From: JABMQF01 sp964563755
GTDB lineage: Archaea; Nanobdellota; Nanobdellia; Woesearchaeales; UBA11576
Direction: 5' to 3'
DNA: 59,760 nucleotides
Assembly (NCBI GenBank): GCA_964563755.1
Contig: CAZLYC010000011.1
Coordinates: 1-59,760 of the forward strand
The notes beneath the pieces were generated by a model, which did not search any database, was not told the origin of the DNA, and saw nothing but the letters and a program-made list of their open reading frames with translations. The translations under genes and the position numbers were made by a program. Shown one piece after another: positions 9,367 to 16,942 of this stretch; position 1 is the stretch's first letter, and every line of letters begins with the position of its first letter.

Positions 9367-10107
9367 ATGGTCAATTACTGGATGCTTGTCAATAGGGTAA
9401 TACGCCAGGCTGATGTCCTGCTCGAGGTCCTTGATGCGAGGATGATCTATGAATCAAGGAACAGGGAGATTGAGGATAAGGTCAATGCTGCTGGTAAGAT
9501 CCTTATTTTTGTCATCAACAAGTGCGACCTTGCTAAGAAGGAGGATATGGATGAGGCGAAGAAGGAGCTTAGGCCTGCTGTCTTCATGTCCGCTACAGAG
9601 AGGTTGGGAACAAGTTTCCTTAGGAGAGAGCTTTTCAAGTTCTCAAAGGGTAATCCTATCATCGTTGGCGTCCTTGGCTATCCGAACACCGGAAAGTCCT
9701 CTGTTATTAATACTCTAAAAGGGAAGAAGGCGGTTGGTGTAGCATCCATTTCTGGTTTTACCAGAAGTTTACAGAAGGTAAAGATTTCGAAGAATATATA
9801 CCTAATCGACACTCCGGGCGTGTTTCCATATAAGGAGAAGGATGAGACAAAGCATGCGATGCTCAGCGCAAGGACATTCACTAATCTTACTAATCCGGAA
9901 ACAAGCGCTGTCGATATGATCCAGCGTTTTTCTGCGCCGATTGCGAAGTTCTATGGCGTGAAAGACAGCGATGACGCTGAGGAAGTGCTTGAAAGGATAG
10001 CGTTGAAGATGCGCAAGCTCAAAAAGGGCGGGAAGGCAGATACTTATTCTGCTTCTGTGATGTTTTTGAAGGATTGGCAGGAAGGTAGGATCAAGGTCGG
10101 GAAATGA
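9367..10107 (+). CDS. circularly permuted GTPase, YlqF/YawG type
   Basis: 246-residue GTP-binding protein with permuted motif order: G4 NKCD (residues 51-54) and G5 SAT (75-77) precede G1 GYPNTGKS (104-111), the switch threonine region (GFTRS) and G3 DTPG (148-151). This order defines the YlqF/YawG/Nug class. Known members work in ribosome assembly, mostly of the large subunit, so that role is inferred here. The C-terminus carries lysine-rich patches (RKLKKGGK) that may contact RNA. Its stop overlaps the next gene by 4 bp (ATGA). Confidence 0.93.
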   Translation: MVNYWMLVNRVIRQADVLLEVLDARMIYESRNREIEDKVNAAGKILIFVINKCDLAKKEDMDEAKKELRPAVFMSATERLGTSFLRRELFKFSKGNPIIVGVLGYPNTGKSSVINTLKGKKAVGVASISGFTRSLQKVKISKNIYLIDTPGVFPYKEKDETKHAMLSARTFTNLTNPETSAVDMIQRFSAPIAKFYGVKDSDDAEEVLERIALKMRKLKKGGKADTYSASVMFLKDWQEGRIKVGK

Positions 10108-11741
10108 AACGTAATCCTTTGGCAGGTATCCGTGAAGAGTCAGTTATAAAAAAATTACGTCTTCCGAAAGCCAGACATTCCAAAAAAAAATTCATAATTT
10201 TGCAGATTGACGGGCTATCTTATTCTATATTGAAAAGATTTCTTGACCAGCATTCGTGCAAGTTCATAAGGAGACTCCTGAATAAAGAGGGATATTCTCT
10301 CCAGAAATTCAACTGCGGACTTCCGAGCGGCACTCCTGCTGTACAGGCAGGGATAATGTATGGCGACAACAGGATGCTTCCTGCTTTCCGTTTTGTCGAC
10401 AAGAAGCTTAAGCGCCAGTTCAGCATGGGTAACCCCATTGACAGCAAGTTCATCGAGGAGAAATATTTCGCTCACAAGGAAGGCATACTAAAAGGCGGCG
10501 CGTCTTATTCAAATCATTTTTCCGGAGGTGCTGAGCGTTCTATCCTTACCATGAGCACTATATTGAAGGATAAGAAGATGCAGAGGATTAAGGAGAGCGA
10601 TCTGTGGTTTTTGCTTCTTCTCTATCCTAAGCCCGCGCTTAGCGTCATCTATTATTCGTTGTCTGAACTCATCCTTGAGATTGCGAGCATGATATCTTAT
10701 CCTTTCATGTGGCTTTTCAACAGGAAGCAGGCAATTTTTGGTTTTTGGATTCCGTTCAGGAGGCTTTTTGTTAATGCTATCCTTACTGAGTTTATAACTC
10801 TAGGGATAATTGTCGATGTTGAACGTGGCATACCGAAGATTTATGCTAACTATGTGAGTTTCGACGAGATTGGCCATTTGAGGGGCCCGAACTCTACTGC
10901 TGCTTACTTTATGATCAGGGCTCTTGACAGGAGGCTCAAGAAGATCTACAAGAAAGCCAAGGGCAAGTATGATATCTTCATAATCTCAGACCATGGCCAG
11001 GTCGATGGAATTCCTTTTGACAAATTGACCGGTTTCGAGCTGTCTGAGTACATACACAAATGCACAAAGGTTGAGAGTGCTGGTTTTTCGAGCGCTTTTG
11101 AGGGAAGGCTGACAATGACAAGCATTGTGATGCGGAAGATGGTCAATATAATAAGTGATTTCTCTGCTCCGGTGAGGTGGATAGGTAACTCTTTTGCTAA
11201 AGGCGTGATAAAGCTTCTAAAACCCAGAACGCAGGATCTCATCTGGAAGGATAAGGAGCAGATTTTTGTTTCTGACTCGTGCTGCTTGGCGAATGTCTAT
11301 TTCAATTTCTCTGACGAAAGGATAGACTTGTCAAAGATCAACAGGAAACATCCCAAAATCGTGGATAAGCTGCTGAAGAGCGATGGTATTGGCATAGTCA
11401 TGGCGAAGGAAGGCACGGATATCTTGCTGTTCGGAAAAGGCGGAAAAGTAGTGATAGGGAAAAACGTGAAAAAGGAAGGCAGAGATTTCCTGAGTGATTA
11501 TGGAAACAGCGATATGCTTGTCAGCCAGATCAGGGAGTTTAACCTTTTTGAGCATGTGGGCGACCTTACTCTGTTTGGCAATATTGTGAATAAACAGGTT
11601 GTCTCTTTCACATCCCATGTCGGAGCGCATGGCGGCATAGGCGGTGATATGATGTTCCCGTTCTTCATCTCTAAGAAGAAGCATGATTTGAGCAAAGTGA
11701 CTAATGCGAGAGAGCTGTATAAGATTTTTAGAGCATATTGA
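10104..11741 (+). CDS. alkaline phosphatase-superfamily phosphodiesterase/phosphatase, membrane-associated
   Basis: 545 residues with the two-metal fold of nucleotide pyrophosphatase/phosphodiesterase proteins: first metal Asp in QIDGLS (residue 36), likely nucleophile Thr in LPSGTPAVQAG (residue 77), YVSFDEIGH with Asp and His, SDHGQ, and a late metal His in TSHVGAHGG. Two hydrophobic stretches in the middle (about residues 168-215 and 225-245) suggest membrane insertion, unusual for soluble family members. The substrate is unknown; lipid, nucleotide or glycan phosphodiesters are possible. It is translationally coupled to the upstream GTPase gene. Confidence 0.85.
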   Translation: MKRNPLAGIREESVIKKLRLPKARHSKKKFIILQIDGLSYSILKRFLDQHSCKFIRRLLNKEGYSLQKFNCGLPSGTPAVQAGIMYGDNRMLPAFRFVDKKLKRQFSMGNPIDSKFIEEKYFAHKEGILKGGASYSNHFSGGAERSILTMSTILKDKKMQRIKESDLWFLLLLYPKPALSVIYYSLSELILEIASMISYPFMWLFNRKQAIFGFWIPFRRLFVNAILTEFITLGIIVDVERGIPKIYANYVSFDEIGHLRGPNSTAAYFMIRALDRRLKKIYKKAKGKYDIFIISDHGQVDGIPFDKLTGFELSEYIHKCTKVESAGFSSAFEGRLTMTSIVMRKMVNIISDFSAPVRWIGNSFAKGVIKLLKPRTQDLIWKDKEQIFVSDSCCLANVYFNFSDERIDLSKINRKHPKIVDKLLKSDGIGIVMAKEGTDILLFGKGGKVVIGKNVKKEGRDFLSDYGNSDMLVSQIREFNLFEHVGDLTLFGNIVNKQVVSFTSHVGAHGGIGGDMMFPFFISKKKHDLSKVTNARELYKIFRAY

Positions 11742-11784
11742 TATTGCTAAAGCTAGGAAAAAATAGTCCTTTGTGCCGCGCCTC

Positions 11785-11928
11785 TCAATTGTGGTCAGAG
11801 AAAGTCTTTGTCCCCCATATGCGTTCTGTCTCGTCCTTCTTTATCCCTTGGACGATGCGCTTTAGGAGCGGCTGCTTGTATGCGTTTTCAAGGTCGTAGA
11901 GGTTCGCGGCCATGTCTAGTTCGTACAT
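11785..11928 (-). CDS. 47-residue protein of unknown function
   Basis: A short gene supported by GGAGGT placed 8 bases before the ATG and by coding-like codon use. The product starts MYELDMAANLYDLENAYKQP and ends KTFSDHN. It looks mostly helical and amphipathic with an acidic first half and a basic centre (LLKRIVQGIKKDE). There is no signal peptide and no cysteine. It is convergent with the phosphatase-family gene and divergent from the structured-RNA candidate and histone gene. No function can be assigned. Confidence 0.6.
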   Translation of the reverse strand: MYELDMAANLYDLENAYKQPLLKRIVQGIKKDETERIWGTKTFSDHN

Positions 11929-11960
11929 AACCCTTGACCTCCCAGGATATACTATGTTTT

Positions 11961-11988
11961 TCTATAATTTAAGCGTTTTTATATAAAA
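11961..11988 (+). promoter_or_regulatory. TATA-like elements upstream of RNA candidate
   Basis: Two AT-rich boxes, TCTATAATTT (11961-11970) and TTTTTATATAAAA (11976-11988), predict transcription starts near 11992 and 12008 on the plus strand. The first would place the start at the 5' arm of the long inverted repeat described next. Confidence 0.4.
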
Positions 11989-11993
11989 CATTA

Positions 11994-12150
11994 AAGTCAA
12001 TGCTGCCTAGCGAGCTTAGGAATAACATCAATATACCCTGCAGTTGGGCAAACAGAAGAGGAATGACTGTCAATGCGAGCGCAGCATTGACTAAAGCCTC
12101 ATCAAGGCTTAATAGAGGTATTCACTGCATTCTGAGGCCTAAAACGCCTT
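11994..12150 (+). ncRNA. candidate structured noncoding RNA with competing helices
   Basis: This 317-base stretch between genes has no convincing protein; the 67-codon frame starting at 12000 has no ribosome-binding site and no recognisable domain. It is rich in inverted repeats. A 12-bp perfect pair AGTCAATGCTGC (11995-12006) / GCAGCATTGACT (12081-12092) competes with an 8-bp hairpin GTCAATGC (12069-12076) / GCATTGAC (12084-12091). Further short stems are CCTA/TAGG (12006-12020), AAGCC/GGCTT (12094-12110) and AGGC/GCCT (about 12136-12150). It does not match any RNA I recognise (not tRNA, not an obvious box C/D). The extent and class are inference. Confidence 0.4.
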
Positions 12151-12231
12151 CTAATGATGAAAAAATCATAAATATTAAATACTGCAAGGCAATCTTGAGT
12201 TAAAGCCGTCAAAAGGCATATTCATGATTGT

Positions 12232-12238
12232 GGAGGTG
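12232..12238 (+). promoter_or_regulatory. Shine-Dalgarno that fixes the histone 1 start
   Basis: GGAGGTG lies 7 bases before the ATG at 12246 and overlaps an upstream in-frame TTG (12228), ruling that longer start out. A TATA-like CATAAATATTAAATA around 12168-12183 predicts a start near 12203. Confidence 0.7.
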
Positions 12239-12245
12239 CTCAAAA

Positions 12246-12461
12246 ATGAGTAAGACAAGAGAACACGTGATTCCGCTCGCGATTTCAGAGAGGATATTGA
12301 AGAATGCAGGAGCGCAGAGAGTCAGTGAGGATGCGAAGGTCGCTTTCTCTGATGTGCTAAAAGAGATTGCTGATGAGATTGGCAACCAGGCATCGAAGAT
12401 TGCGAAGCACGCAGGAAGGAAGACTGTGCAGGATGACGACATAAAGCTCGCTGCAAAATAA
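12246..12461 (+). CDS. archaeal histone (histone 1)
   Basis: 71-residue histone-fold protein that would wrap or bridge DNA as dimers and larger multimers. It shows the three-helix pattern of HMf-type histones: IPLAISERILKNAGAQRVSEDA, a long central helix ending near AKHAGRKTV, then QDDDIKLAAK. The RKTV/DDDI segment corresponds to the conserved loop-2 DNA contact. A short SKTREH extension precedes helix 1. A strong ribosome-binding site and a following T-rich stretch frame it as a single-gene unit. A second, diverged copy lies at 35368-35580. Confidence 0.93.
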   Translation: MSKTREHVIPLAISERILKNAGAQRVSEDAKVAFSDVLKEIADEIGNQASKIAKHAGRKTVQDDDIKLAAK

Positions 12462-12480
12462 ATTTTTTAGTTTTTTCTTA
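12462..12480 (+). terminator. T-rich terminator after histone 1
   Basis: Two T runs (ATTTTTTAG then TTTTTTCTT) directly follow the histone stop. Oligo-T stretches are the usual archaeal intrinsic termination signal. No hairpin is needed or seen. Confidence 0.45.
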
Positions 12481-12505
12481 TCAATAAAAAAGAGAGGTTG
12501 AGAGA

Positions 12506-13015
12506 TTGTCAGTTTTGACCAAAGATAAGATTCTGAAATATGTCAAGAAAGGAAAGATCAAGATTGAGCCGTTCAATCCTGAGAGTGTCGGTCCTGCTTC
12601 TGTTGACCTGACATTAGGAAACAAGTTCAGGGTGTTCATCAAGTCTAAGAAAATATATGACGCTGATAATCTTGCTAATCATCATGATGTCACGAAGCTG
12701 ATTGCTGCTGAGTCTATTGTTGTGAAGCCCCAGGAGACTGTGCTTGGCATCACGTATGAGAAAATCTCTCTGCCAGATAATATCTGTGGCTGGCTCGAGG
12801 GCAGGAGCAGGTTCGCACGTCTTGGTCTGATGATCCATATCTCCTCCTCGTTTATGCAGCCAGGTATCTCTAATCATCAGGTTCTTGAGATTTCAAATAT
12901 GGGTCATGTGCCACTAAGGCTTCACGCCGGGACAAAGATCTGCCACTTCGTGTTCCAGAGGACTATCGGCAGGGCGAAGTATCAGGGCAAGTACCAGGAC
13001 CAGACAGAGCCGTAG
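12506..13015 (+). CDS. dcd: dCTP deaminase / dUTPase superfamily protein
   Basis: 169 residues with trimeric dUTPase-fold motifs: GPASVDLTLGNKF near the N-terminus, the conserved WLEGRSRFARLGLMIH segment carrying the substrate-binding Arg/Ser residues, and the C-terminal RLHAGTKICHFVFQR strand followed by the KYQGKYQDQ tail that closes the active site in dCTP deaminases. The enzyme would supply dUMP/dUTP for dTMP synthesis; whether it is mono- or bifunctional (dCTP to dUMP) cannot be decided. The start is a TTG, chosen because GAGG precedes it by 8 bases and the next in-frame start would remove the first strand. Confidence 0.88.
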   Translation: MSVLTKDKILKYVKKGKIKIEPFNPESVGPASVDLTLGNKFRVFIKSKKIYDADNLANHHDVTKLIAAESIVVKPQETVLGITYEKISLPDNICGWLEGRSRFARLGLMIHISSSFMQPGISNHQVLEISNMGHVPLRLHAGTKICHFVFQRTIGRAKYQGKYQDQTEP

Positions 13016-13031
13016 ACTATGTGTGTGTGTT

Positions 13032-13637
13032 TTATTCGCAGAGGAATTTGACTTCTGAAGCATGACCGACTGTCTTTACGACAAGCATGTTCTTCTTCTC
13101 AGTGCCAAATCCAGTGACTCCTGTCATGAGCTTGCTCTGAAGTATTGGATTCGAGAAGACATCGAAATTGCACTGCGCTGATTCGCCAGGCATTATTCGT
13201 CTTGTCTTGCATGCGGATACTATGTTGCTATTGACCAGCTGCGCTGCATTGAGTATGAAGAGAGGATTGTCTTTTTCATCGCGGTCAGCAGTAGGCACGT
13301 ATTCGAAGACCCAGTCTTTGTTCTCAACATTTGTGAGCTTGAATGAGAATTTGCTGGGTTCTCCTCCGCTGAATGCGCATTCTATGTCGCTGATTATCTC
13401 CTGTGTCTGGTTTGTGATGGTTGTGCTTCCTAGGTCAAGTTGTTTTTGCTCGACAACTGGCGCATCTTGTTCTGGAGTCTCACTTGCTGGCTGTTCAGGT
13501 TGTGGAACGACAACTGTCTCTGTTTCCGGGTTTGGAGGTTGCTCAGAATCGATAGGTATAGTTGCTGGCTGTTTTGCTGCGCAGCCTGCTAAAGATAATA
13601 ACAATAAGGTTGTTAGGATAAATACTGTGTATTTCAT
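13032..13637 (-). CDS. secreted lipoprotein, unknown function
   Basis: 201 residues beginning with a basic n-region, a hydrophobic core and a lipobox-like LAGC (cleavage before Cys19), so it is probably lipid-anchored outside the cell. A low-complexity Pro/Glu/Thr linker follows (residues 25-65, with PQPEQPASETPEQ), typical of a spacer lifting a domain off the membrane. The C-terminal part is beta-rich (SFKLTNVENKDWVFEY) with cysteines that may pair; it resembles secreted immunoglobulin-like modules but I do not recognise a named family. GGGTGAT precedes the ATG. Confidence 0.75.
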   Translation of the reverse strand: MKYTVFILTTLLLLSLAGCAAKQPATIPIDSEQPPNPETETVVVPQPEQPASETPEQDAPVVEQKQLDLGSTTITNQTQEIISDIECAFSGGEPSKFSFKLTNVENKDWVFEYVPTADRDEKDNPLFILNAAQLVNSNIVSACKTRRIMPGESAQCNFDVFSNPILQSKLMTGVTGFGTEKKNMLVVKTVGHASEVKFLCE

Positions 13638-13761
13638 TTTATCACCCGGTCAGATTAGTATTGCCTTGTTTATATGCTTATAAATATTTAGATGATTGAG
13701 CCACTGGACACTAGACATGCTCGGATGAGCTATTTAAAGCGTTCTTGCCGTATCCTGCTGT

Positions 13762-14889
13762 ATGGATCTGAATAAAGTCCGTCAGCTAAGCGATGCAGGT
13801 AGGTTTGACCTTGCATGTGAATGCACGACACAGGAAGCAAGAGAGAAGTATACTGAAGATGCTCTTACCCAGGCAGCATTAGGCGGAGTTTACATGGCGA
13901 GTGTGACTGATGGCAGGACTGTGAAGCTTTTCAAGACTCTCATGACCAATTCTTGCACTCATGATTGTAATTACTGCCAGAATTCTACTCATTGCGGAAA
14001 GTCTAAGACCAAGTTCATGTATGAGCCTGAGGAACTTGCAAAGGTGTTCATGCATCTTGTGAAGAATCACGAGATTGAGGGGTTGTTCATCAGTTCTGGT
14101 ATCATCAAGGATGCTGATTACACGACAGATAAGATGCTTGATACAGTTAAACTTGTCAGGAACAAGTACGATTTCAAGGGTTATGTGCATTTCAAGATCC
14201 TGCCAGGCGTAAGTTATGATACAGTGAAGGAGGCACGTCGTTATGCTACAAGGATGTCTATCAATCTTGAGGCGACTTGTGCGGGAAGGCTTGATGAGCT
14301 CACTTCAATCAAGGAGTTCAAGTCAGATATACTGAAACGTCAGGCTTGGATTAAAGGCATGTCTCCAAAGGCAGGGCAGTCCACCCAGCTTGTTGTCGGC
14401 GCTGCTGGTGAATCTGATATCGAGGTCATGAAGATGATGCGTTGGGAGTATGAGAACATGGAGCTTAACAGGATGTATTATTCTCCATTTAATCCGTTGA
14501 AGGACACTCCGTTTGAGCAGCGTTCCGCAACGCCAAAGTGGCGCGCGCATAGGCTGTATAATGTTGACTGGCTGTATAGAAAGTACCATTATGATTTCAA
14601 AGAGCTCAAAGAAGTTGTCGGTGACGATGGCATGCTGTCTGATGAGGATCCTAAAGTTACACATGCAAAGAAGTTCTTAGGCAAACCTGTTGATGTGCAG
14701 GCTGCAAGTTACGATGAGTTGCTAAGAGTGCCAGGCATCGGCCCTAAGACCGCAAACAACATACTAAAAGCTAGGACTGTAAAGGAATTGCGACGTGAGG
14801 ATTTGTACAACGCTGGCGCGATAATAGAAAGGGCTGACCCGTTCATCAAGGTGAATGGTTGGACGCAGCAGACTCTAAAGGCAGTCTAA
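13762..14889 (+). CDS. radical SAM protein of putative DNA modification/repair, with C-terminal HhH
   Basis: 375 residues. The cluster-binding motif CTHDCNYC (C65, C69, C72) is followed by a radical SAM barrel (GLFISSGI, GYVHFKILPG, INLEA). The C-terminus holds a helix-hairpin-helix (RVPGIGPKTANNIL), a non-specific DNA-binding element. This matches the family annotated as putative DNA modification/repair radical SAM protein that in bacteria is often linked to a uracil-DNA-glycosylase-like partner; no such partner is adjacent here. The reaction is unknown. The start follows a short intergenic region with AT-rich promoter sequence near 13676-13690. Confidence 0.87.
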   Translation: MDLNKVRQLSDAGRFDLACECTTQEAREKYTEDALTQAALGGVYMASVTDGRTVKLFKTLMTNSCTHDCNYCQNSTHCGKSKTKFMYEPEELAKVFMHLVKNHEIEGLFISSGIIKDADYTTDKMLDTVKLVRNKYDFKGYVHFKILPGVSYDTVKEARRYATRMSINLEATCAGRLDELTSIKEFKSDILKRQAWIKGMSPKAGQSTQLVVGAAGESDIEVMKMMRWEYENMELNRMYYSPFNPLKDTPFEQRSATPKWRAHRLYNVDWLYRKYHYDFKELKEVVGDDGMLSDEDPKVTHAKKFLGKPVDVQAASYDELLRVPGIGPKTANNILKARTVKELRREDLYNAGAIIERADPFIKVNGWTQQTLKAV

Positions 14890-14898
14890 AGAGCAAGA

Positions 14899-14909
14899 TT
14901 TATATATTT
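14899..14909 (+). promoter_or_regulatory. TATA box giving a leaderless start for the RHH gene
   Basis: TTTATATATTT is centred about 28 bases before the ATG at 14932, so transcription should begin at or near that ATG. This supports the internal start over an upstream ATG at 14911. Confidence 0.6.
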
Positions 14910-14931
14910 CATGCGTATATACACTGTTAAT

Positions 14932-15198
14932 ATGGCAACAGAGCTGGTGACATTCAAGGCAGATGATAAGTTCATCAAGGAAGTAGATGATGTAGTGAAG
15001 AAATCAGGTTTCCAGAACAGGACAGAGTTCATCAGGACGGCGCTGAGGGAGAAAGTAGATCAGGTCAAGCTGAAGCAAGCGATGTCTGAACTTGCTCATC
15101 TGAAAGGTTCGCTGAAGAGAAGCAAACAGATGACCGACAAGGAACTGGAAGAGATACGACAGAAGGTTTTTGAGGAGTTAGATCATACGCTCAAATAA
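14932..15198 (+). CDS. ribbon-helix-helix (CopG-type) DNA-binding protein
   Basis: 88 residues from the leaderless ATG. The N-terminal strand TELVTFKADDKFIKEVDDVV and helix-turn-helix pair with SGFQNRTEFIRTALRE fit CopG/MetJ ribbon-helix-helix repressors, which bind DNA as dimers. The C-terminal half is a charged helix (KLKQAMSELAHLKGSL) that could bind a partner. Its last 8 bp overlap, tail to tail, the PIN-domain gene. RHH/PIN pairs are classic toxin-antitoxin modules, but those are normally co-oriented, so pairing here is only plausible. Confidence 0.85.
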   Translation: MATELVTFKADDKFIKEVDDVVKKSGFQNRTEFIRTALREKVDQVKLKQAMSELAHLKGSLKRSKQMTDKELEEIRQKVFEELDHTLK

Positions 15199-15607
15199 GT
15201 TCTTCAGGCTTATAGCATTGCGAGATTTTTCTCAGTTTCCTGAAATTGTTGTCTCTTGAGACAAGTATAAGATTGTTATCACGCGCAATGATTGCATGTA
15301 ATGCATCTCCCAGAGGTACCATATTCTTTCTAGCAAGTTCCTTGGCCTCTTCTTTCTGCACCAGATTTACCCGTATTCTGTCTATGAGTCCTTCAAAAGG
15401 CGCCAGGATTCCAGTTATCTCCTCCTCGGAATATCTATGTCCTAATTCCTGTATAAGTATGTCTGTGATGACAAGCCTCTTCTTTTTGGTTTTAATCAGT
15501 ATTAGAAGTTTCAGTGGGGAATCTGCAAGGTCTTCTCCAAAATATCCTTTTCTATCCTCACAGATGTCTATCCATATAGCTGTATCTAAATAGTATCGCT
15601 CAGTCAT
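15191..15607 (-). CDS. PIN-domain ribonuclease (VapC-like)
   Basis: 138 residues. All four acidic positions of the PIN nuclease are present: D8 (YLDTAIWID), E54 (IQELGHR), D101 (LGDALHAIIA) and D119 (LVSRDNNF), so an active Mg-dependent ribonuclease is expected. The ATG at 15607 is chosen; an earlier in-frame start would add seven unconserved residues. The gene is convergent with the ribbon-helix-helix gene and overlaps it by 8 bp, so its own promoter lies near 15625-15660. Toxin function is inferred from family and context. Confidence 0.85.
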   Translation of the reverse strand: MTERYYLDTAIWIDICEDRKGYFGEDLADSPLKLLILIKTKKKRLVITDILIQELGHRYSEEEITGILAPFEGLIDRIRVNLVQKEEAKELARKNMVPLGDALHAIIARDNNLILVSRDNNFRKLRKISQCYKPEELI

Positions 15608-15707
15608 GAAATAAGTTAAAGATAACACAATTAATAAAATCTCCGTCGAGAGAATCGGAAATATTCCAAGAATAAAAAAGAAAAATTATTTTGTGACTGA
15701 AAGATAA

Positions 15708-16187
15708 CTATTGCAGCTTGACTTTATTAGTCAGCCCGTGTCTTGTCCTGACTATGAGCTCTTTTCTTTCGAGTCTTGCAAGGACTCTTGTTACTTTGAC
15801 TTTTGATAGTCCAAGTTTCTCTACTAACTTGTTCTGCAGCATCTCACCTTTCGCGTTCTGCAGTACGATTATTGCTTTGCGCTCGTCTCCTTTGAGGAGT
15901 TTAAGTATTGGTGAGTCATTCCCGTTTCCGTTTGAGATTATGCTTGTGACTTTTGTCTTTATGTCTGACTCAAAGTAGAGGTATGTTGCTGTTCCGCCTA
16001 TCAGGAACGCAGTTATTGTGAAAAGCAGCACTTCGCTAAGAGAATAATATTCGGGGCTCTGCGTGGTTATCTGCTCACCCGTATCAAGTAGTATCTGTAT
16101 CGGCTGCGGTGAGAAAAGTTTGCCGAATAGCAGCACTATTGAAGCTACAAGCACCACTGCAGCAATTATCATCTTGAAACGTTGCAT
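15708..16187 (-). CDS. membrane-anchored winged-helix transcription regulator
   Basis: About 159 residues. Two N-terminal membrane segments (residues about 5-23, MIIAAVVLVASIVLLFG, and 55-75, LLFTITAFLIGGTATYLYF) precede a C-terminal winged-helix domain with the MarR-like pattern ALQNAKGEMLQNKLVEKLGL-type helices, SKVKVTRVLARLERKELI and a wing RTRHGLTNKV. An extracytoplasmic loop lies between the helices, so it could sense an outside signal and act on DNA directly. The ATG at 16187 is preferred because a TATA box (16208-16217, minus strand) predicts a leaderless start there. It is divergent from the export operon and shares a palindromic control region with it. Confidence 0.82.
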   Translation of the reverse strand: MQRFKMIIAAVVLVASIVLLFGKLFSPQPIQILLDTGEQITTQSPEYYSLSEVLLFTITAFLIGGTATYLYFESDIKTKVTSIISNGNGNDSPILKLLKGDERKAIIVLQNAKGEMLQNKLVEKLGLSKVKVTRVLARLERKELIVRTRHGLTNKVKLQ

Positions 16188-16207
16188 GGCAGTTCCAAGA
16201 AAATATC

Positions 16208-16277
16208 TATATTTAAAGTTTTGGTGTGGTTTCACTAAAATGAAACCAGTTTCAGGTAAATTATATATGTGGTTTCA
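16208..16277. promoter_or_regulatory. divergent promoter with GGTTTCA operator repeats
   Basis: A perfect inverted repeat GGTTTCA-N6-TGAAACC (16228-16247) sits between two divergent TATA boxes: TATATTTAAA (16208-16217) for the regulator and AATTATATAT (about 16259-16268) for the export operon. Two further half-sites follow, AGTTTCA (16248-16254) and GGTTTCA (16271-16277), the last between the forward TATA box and its expected start. The layout fits a dimeric repressor controlling both directions, most likely the adjacent winged-helix protein (inference). Confidence 0.65.
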
Positions 16278-16315
16278 GAGAATAGTATACTTGGCTTTGT
16301 GCCGAGGTGTATACG

Positions 16316-16882
16316 ATGGTCAAAAAGATGGTCAAACATAATTTAGCAAAAGAAGAGGCTGTTCATTCTAAAGAAAAGAAGTGCTGCTGCCTGAACTGGA
16401 GTTGCCACGGATGGAACATCTGGAAGATTGCGGCAGTCATTGTCGTGCTCGCATTTGTCCTTGTCCTTGCAGGAGGGCTGTTCAAGATTTATCATTTCAG
16501 GTCGGATTTCACTCCAGCCAATCAGGAACAGCTTGACACAGTGAGGGCAACAGTTTCTGCAGACCTTGCCTCAAAAGGTGATGATATCGCGAATTATGAT
16601 TTTAACGTTATGCCCAAGACAAGGCAGATGAGGTTTGATGAAGGCAATGAAAGGGATACTATCCAGGCTTTCCTGAACAACGGGACCACAAGGCAGATGT
16701 ATGTCGTTGATTCCGGCTCTGGGGAGATATTGACCCATTCAGTCACTACCGATTATATAAGTCCGTGCAGGAAGGATGGCAGAGAAGGCAGGAGGCTTTT
16801 TGGTAGCAGGGGACCTGGAAGGGATTATGACAAGGAAGGTTTCCATATGATGGGCATGATGCCTTGCAGAAAGTCCATATGA
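16316..16882 (+). CDS. single-pass membrane protein, first gene of export operon
   Basis: 188 residues from the ATG at 16316, supported by GAGGTG 6 bases upstream; an earlier in-frame GTG lies inside that site. The N-terminus is lysine-rich with a cysteine cluster (KKCCCLNWSCHGW), followed by one membrane helix (IWKIAAVIVVLAFVLVLAGG). The rest is an outside domain with a beta-rich segment ending TRQMYVVDSGSGEILTHSV, somewhat like PepSY-type modules, and a Gly/Arg/Met-rich tail (GFHMMGMMPCRK). Methionine, histidine and cysteine at the ends hint at metal contact, but no family is recognised. It precedes the ABC genes and is under the operator region. Confidence 0.72.
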   Translation: MVKKMVKHNLAKEEAVHSKEKKCCCLNWSCHGWNIWKIAAVIVVLAFVLVLAGGLFKIYHFRSDFTPANQEQLDTVRATVSADLASKGDDIANYDFNVMPKTRQMRFDEGNERDTIQAFLNNGTTRQMYVVDSGSGEILTHSVTTDYISPCRKDGREGRRLFGSRGPGRDYDKEGFHMMGMMPCRKSI

Positions 16883-16942
16883 TAATAGATAAACTACCGA
16901 TTTAAAAAAAAAGAGGGTGAAAAGAGGGCTTCAGATACGCTG

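Noticed and set aside
12150..12165. ATGATGA-type box C near a CTGA at 12132
   Set aside because: The boxes are in the wrong order for a box C/D RNA and no D box follows.
12000..12203. 67-codon open frame on the plus strand
   Set aside because: No ribosome-binding site, no recognisable domain, and it lies over strong inverted repeats; treated as candidate noncoding RNA instead.
13168..13683. Plus-strand frame opposite the lipoprotein gene
   Set aside because: The minus strand has a lipobox and ribosome-binding site; the plus frame is Ser/Cys-rich shadow sequence.
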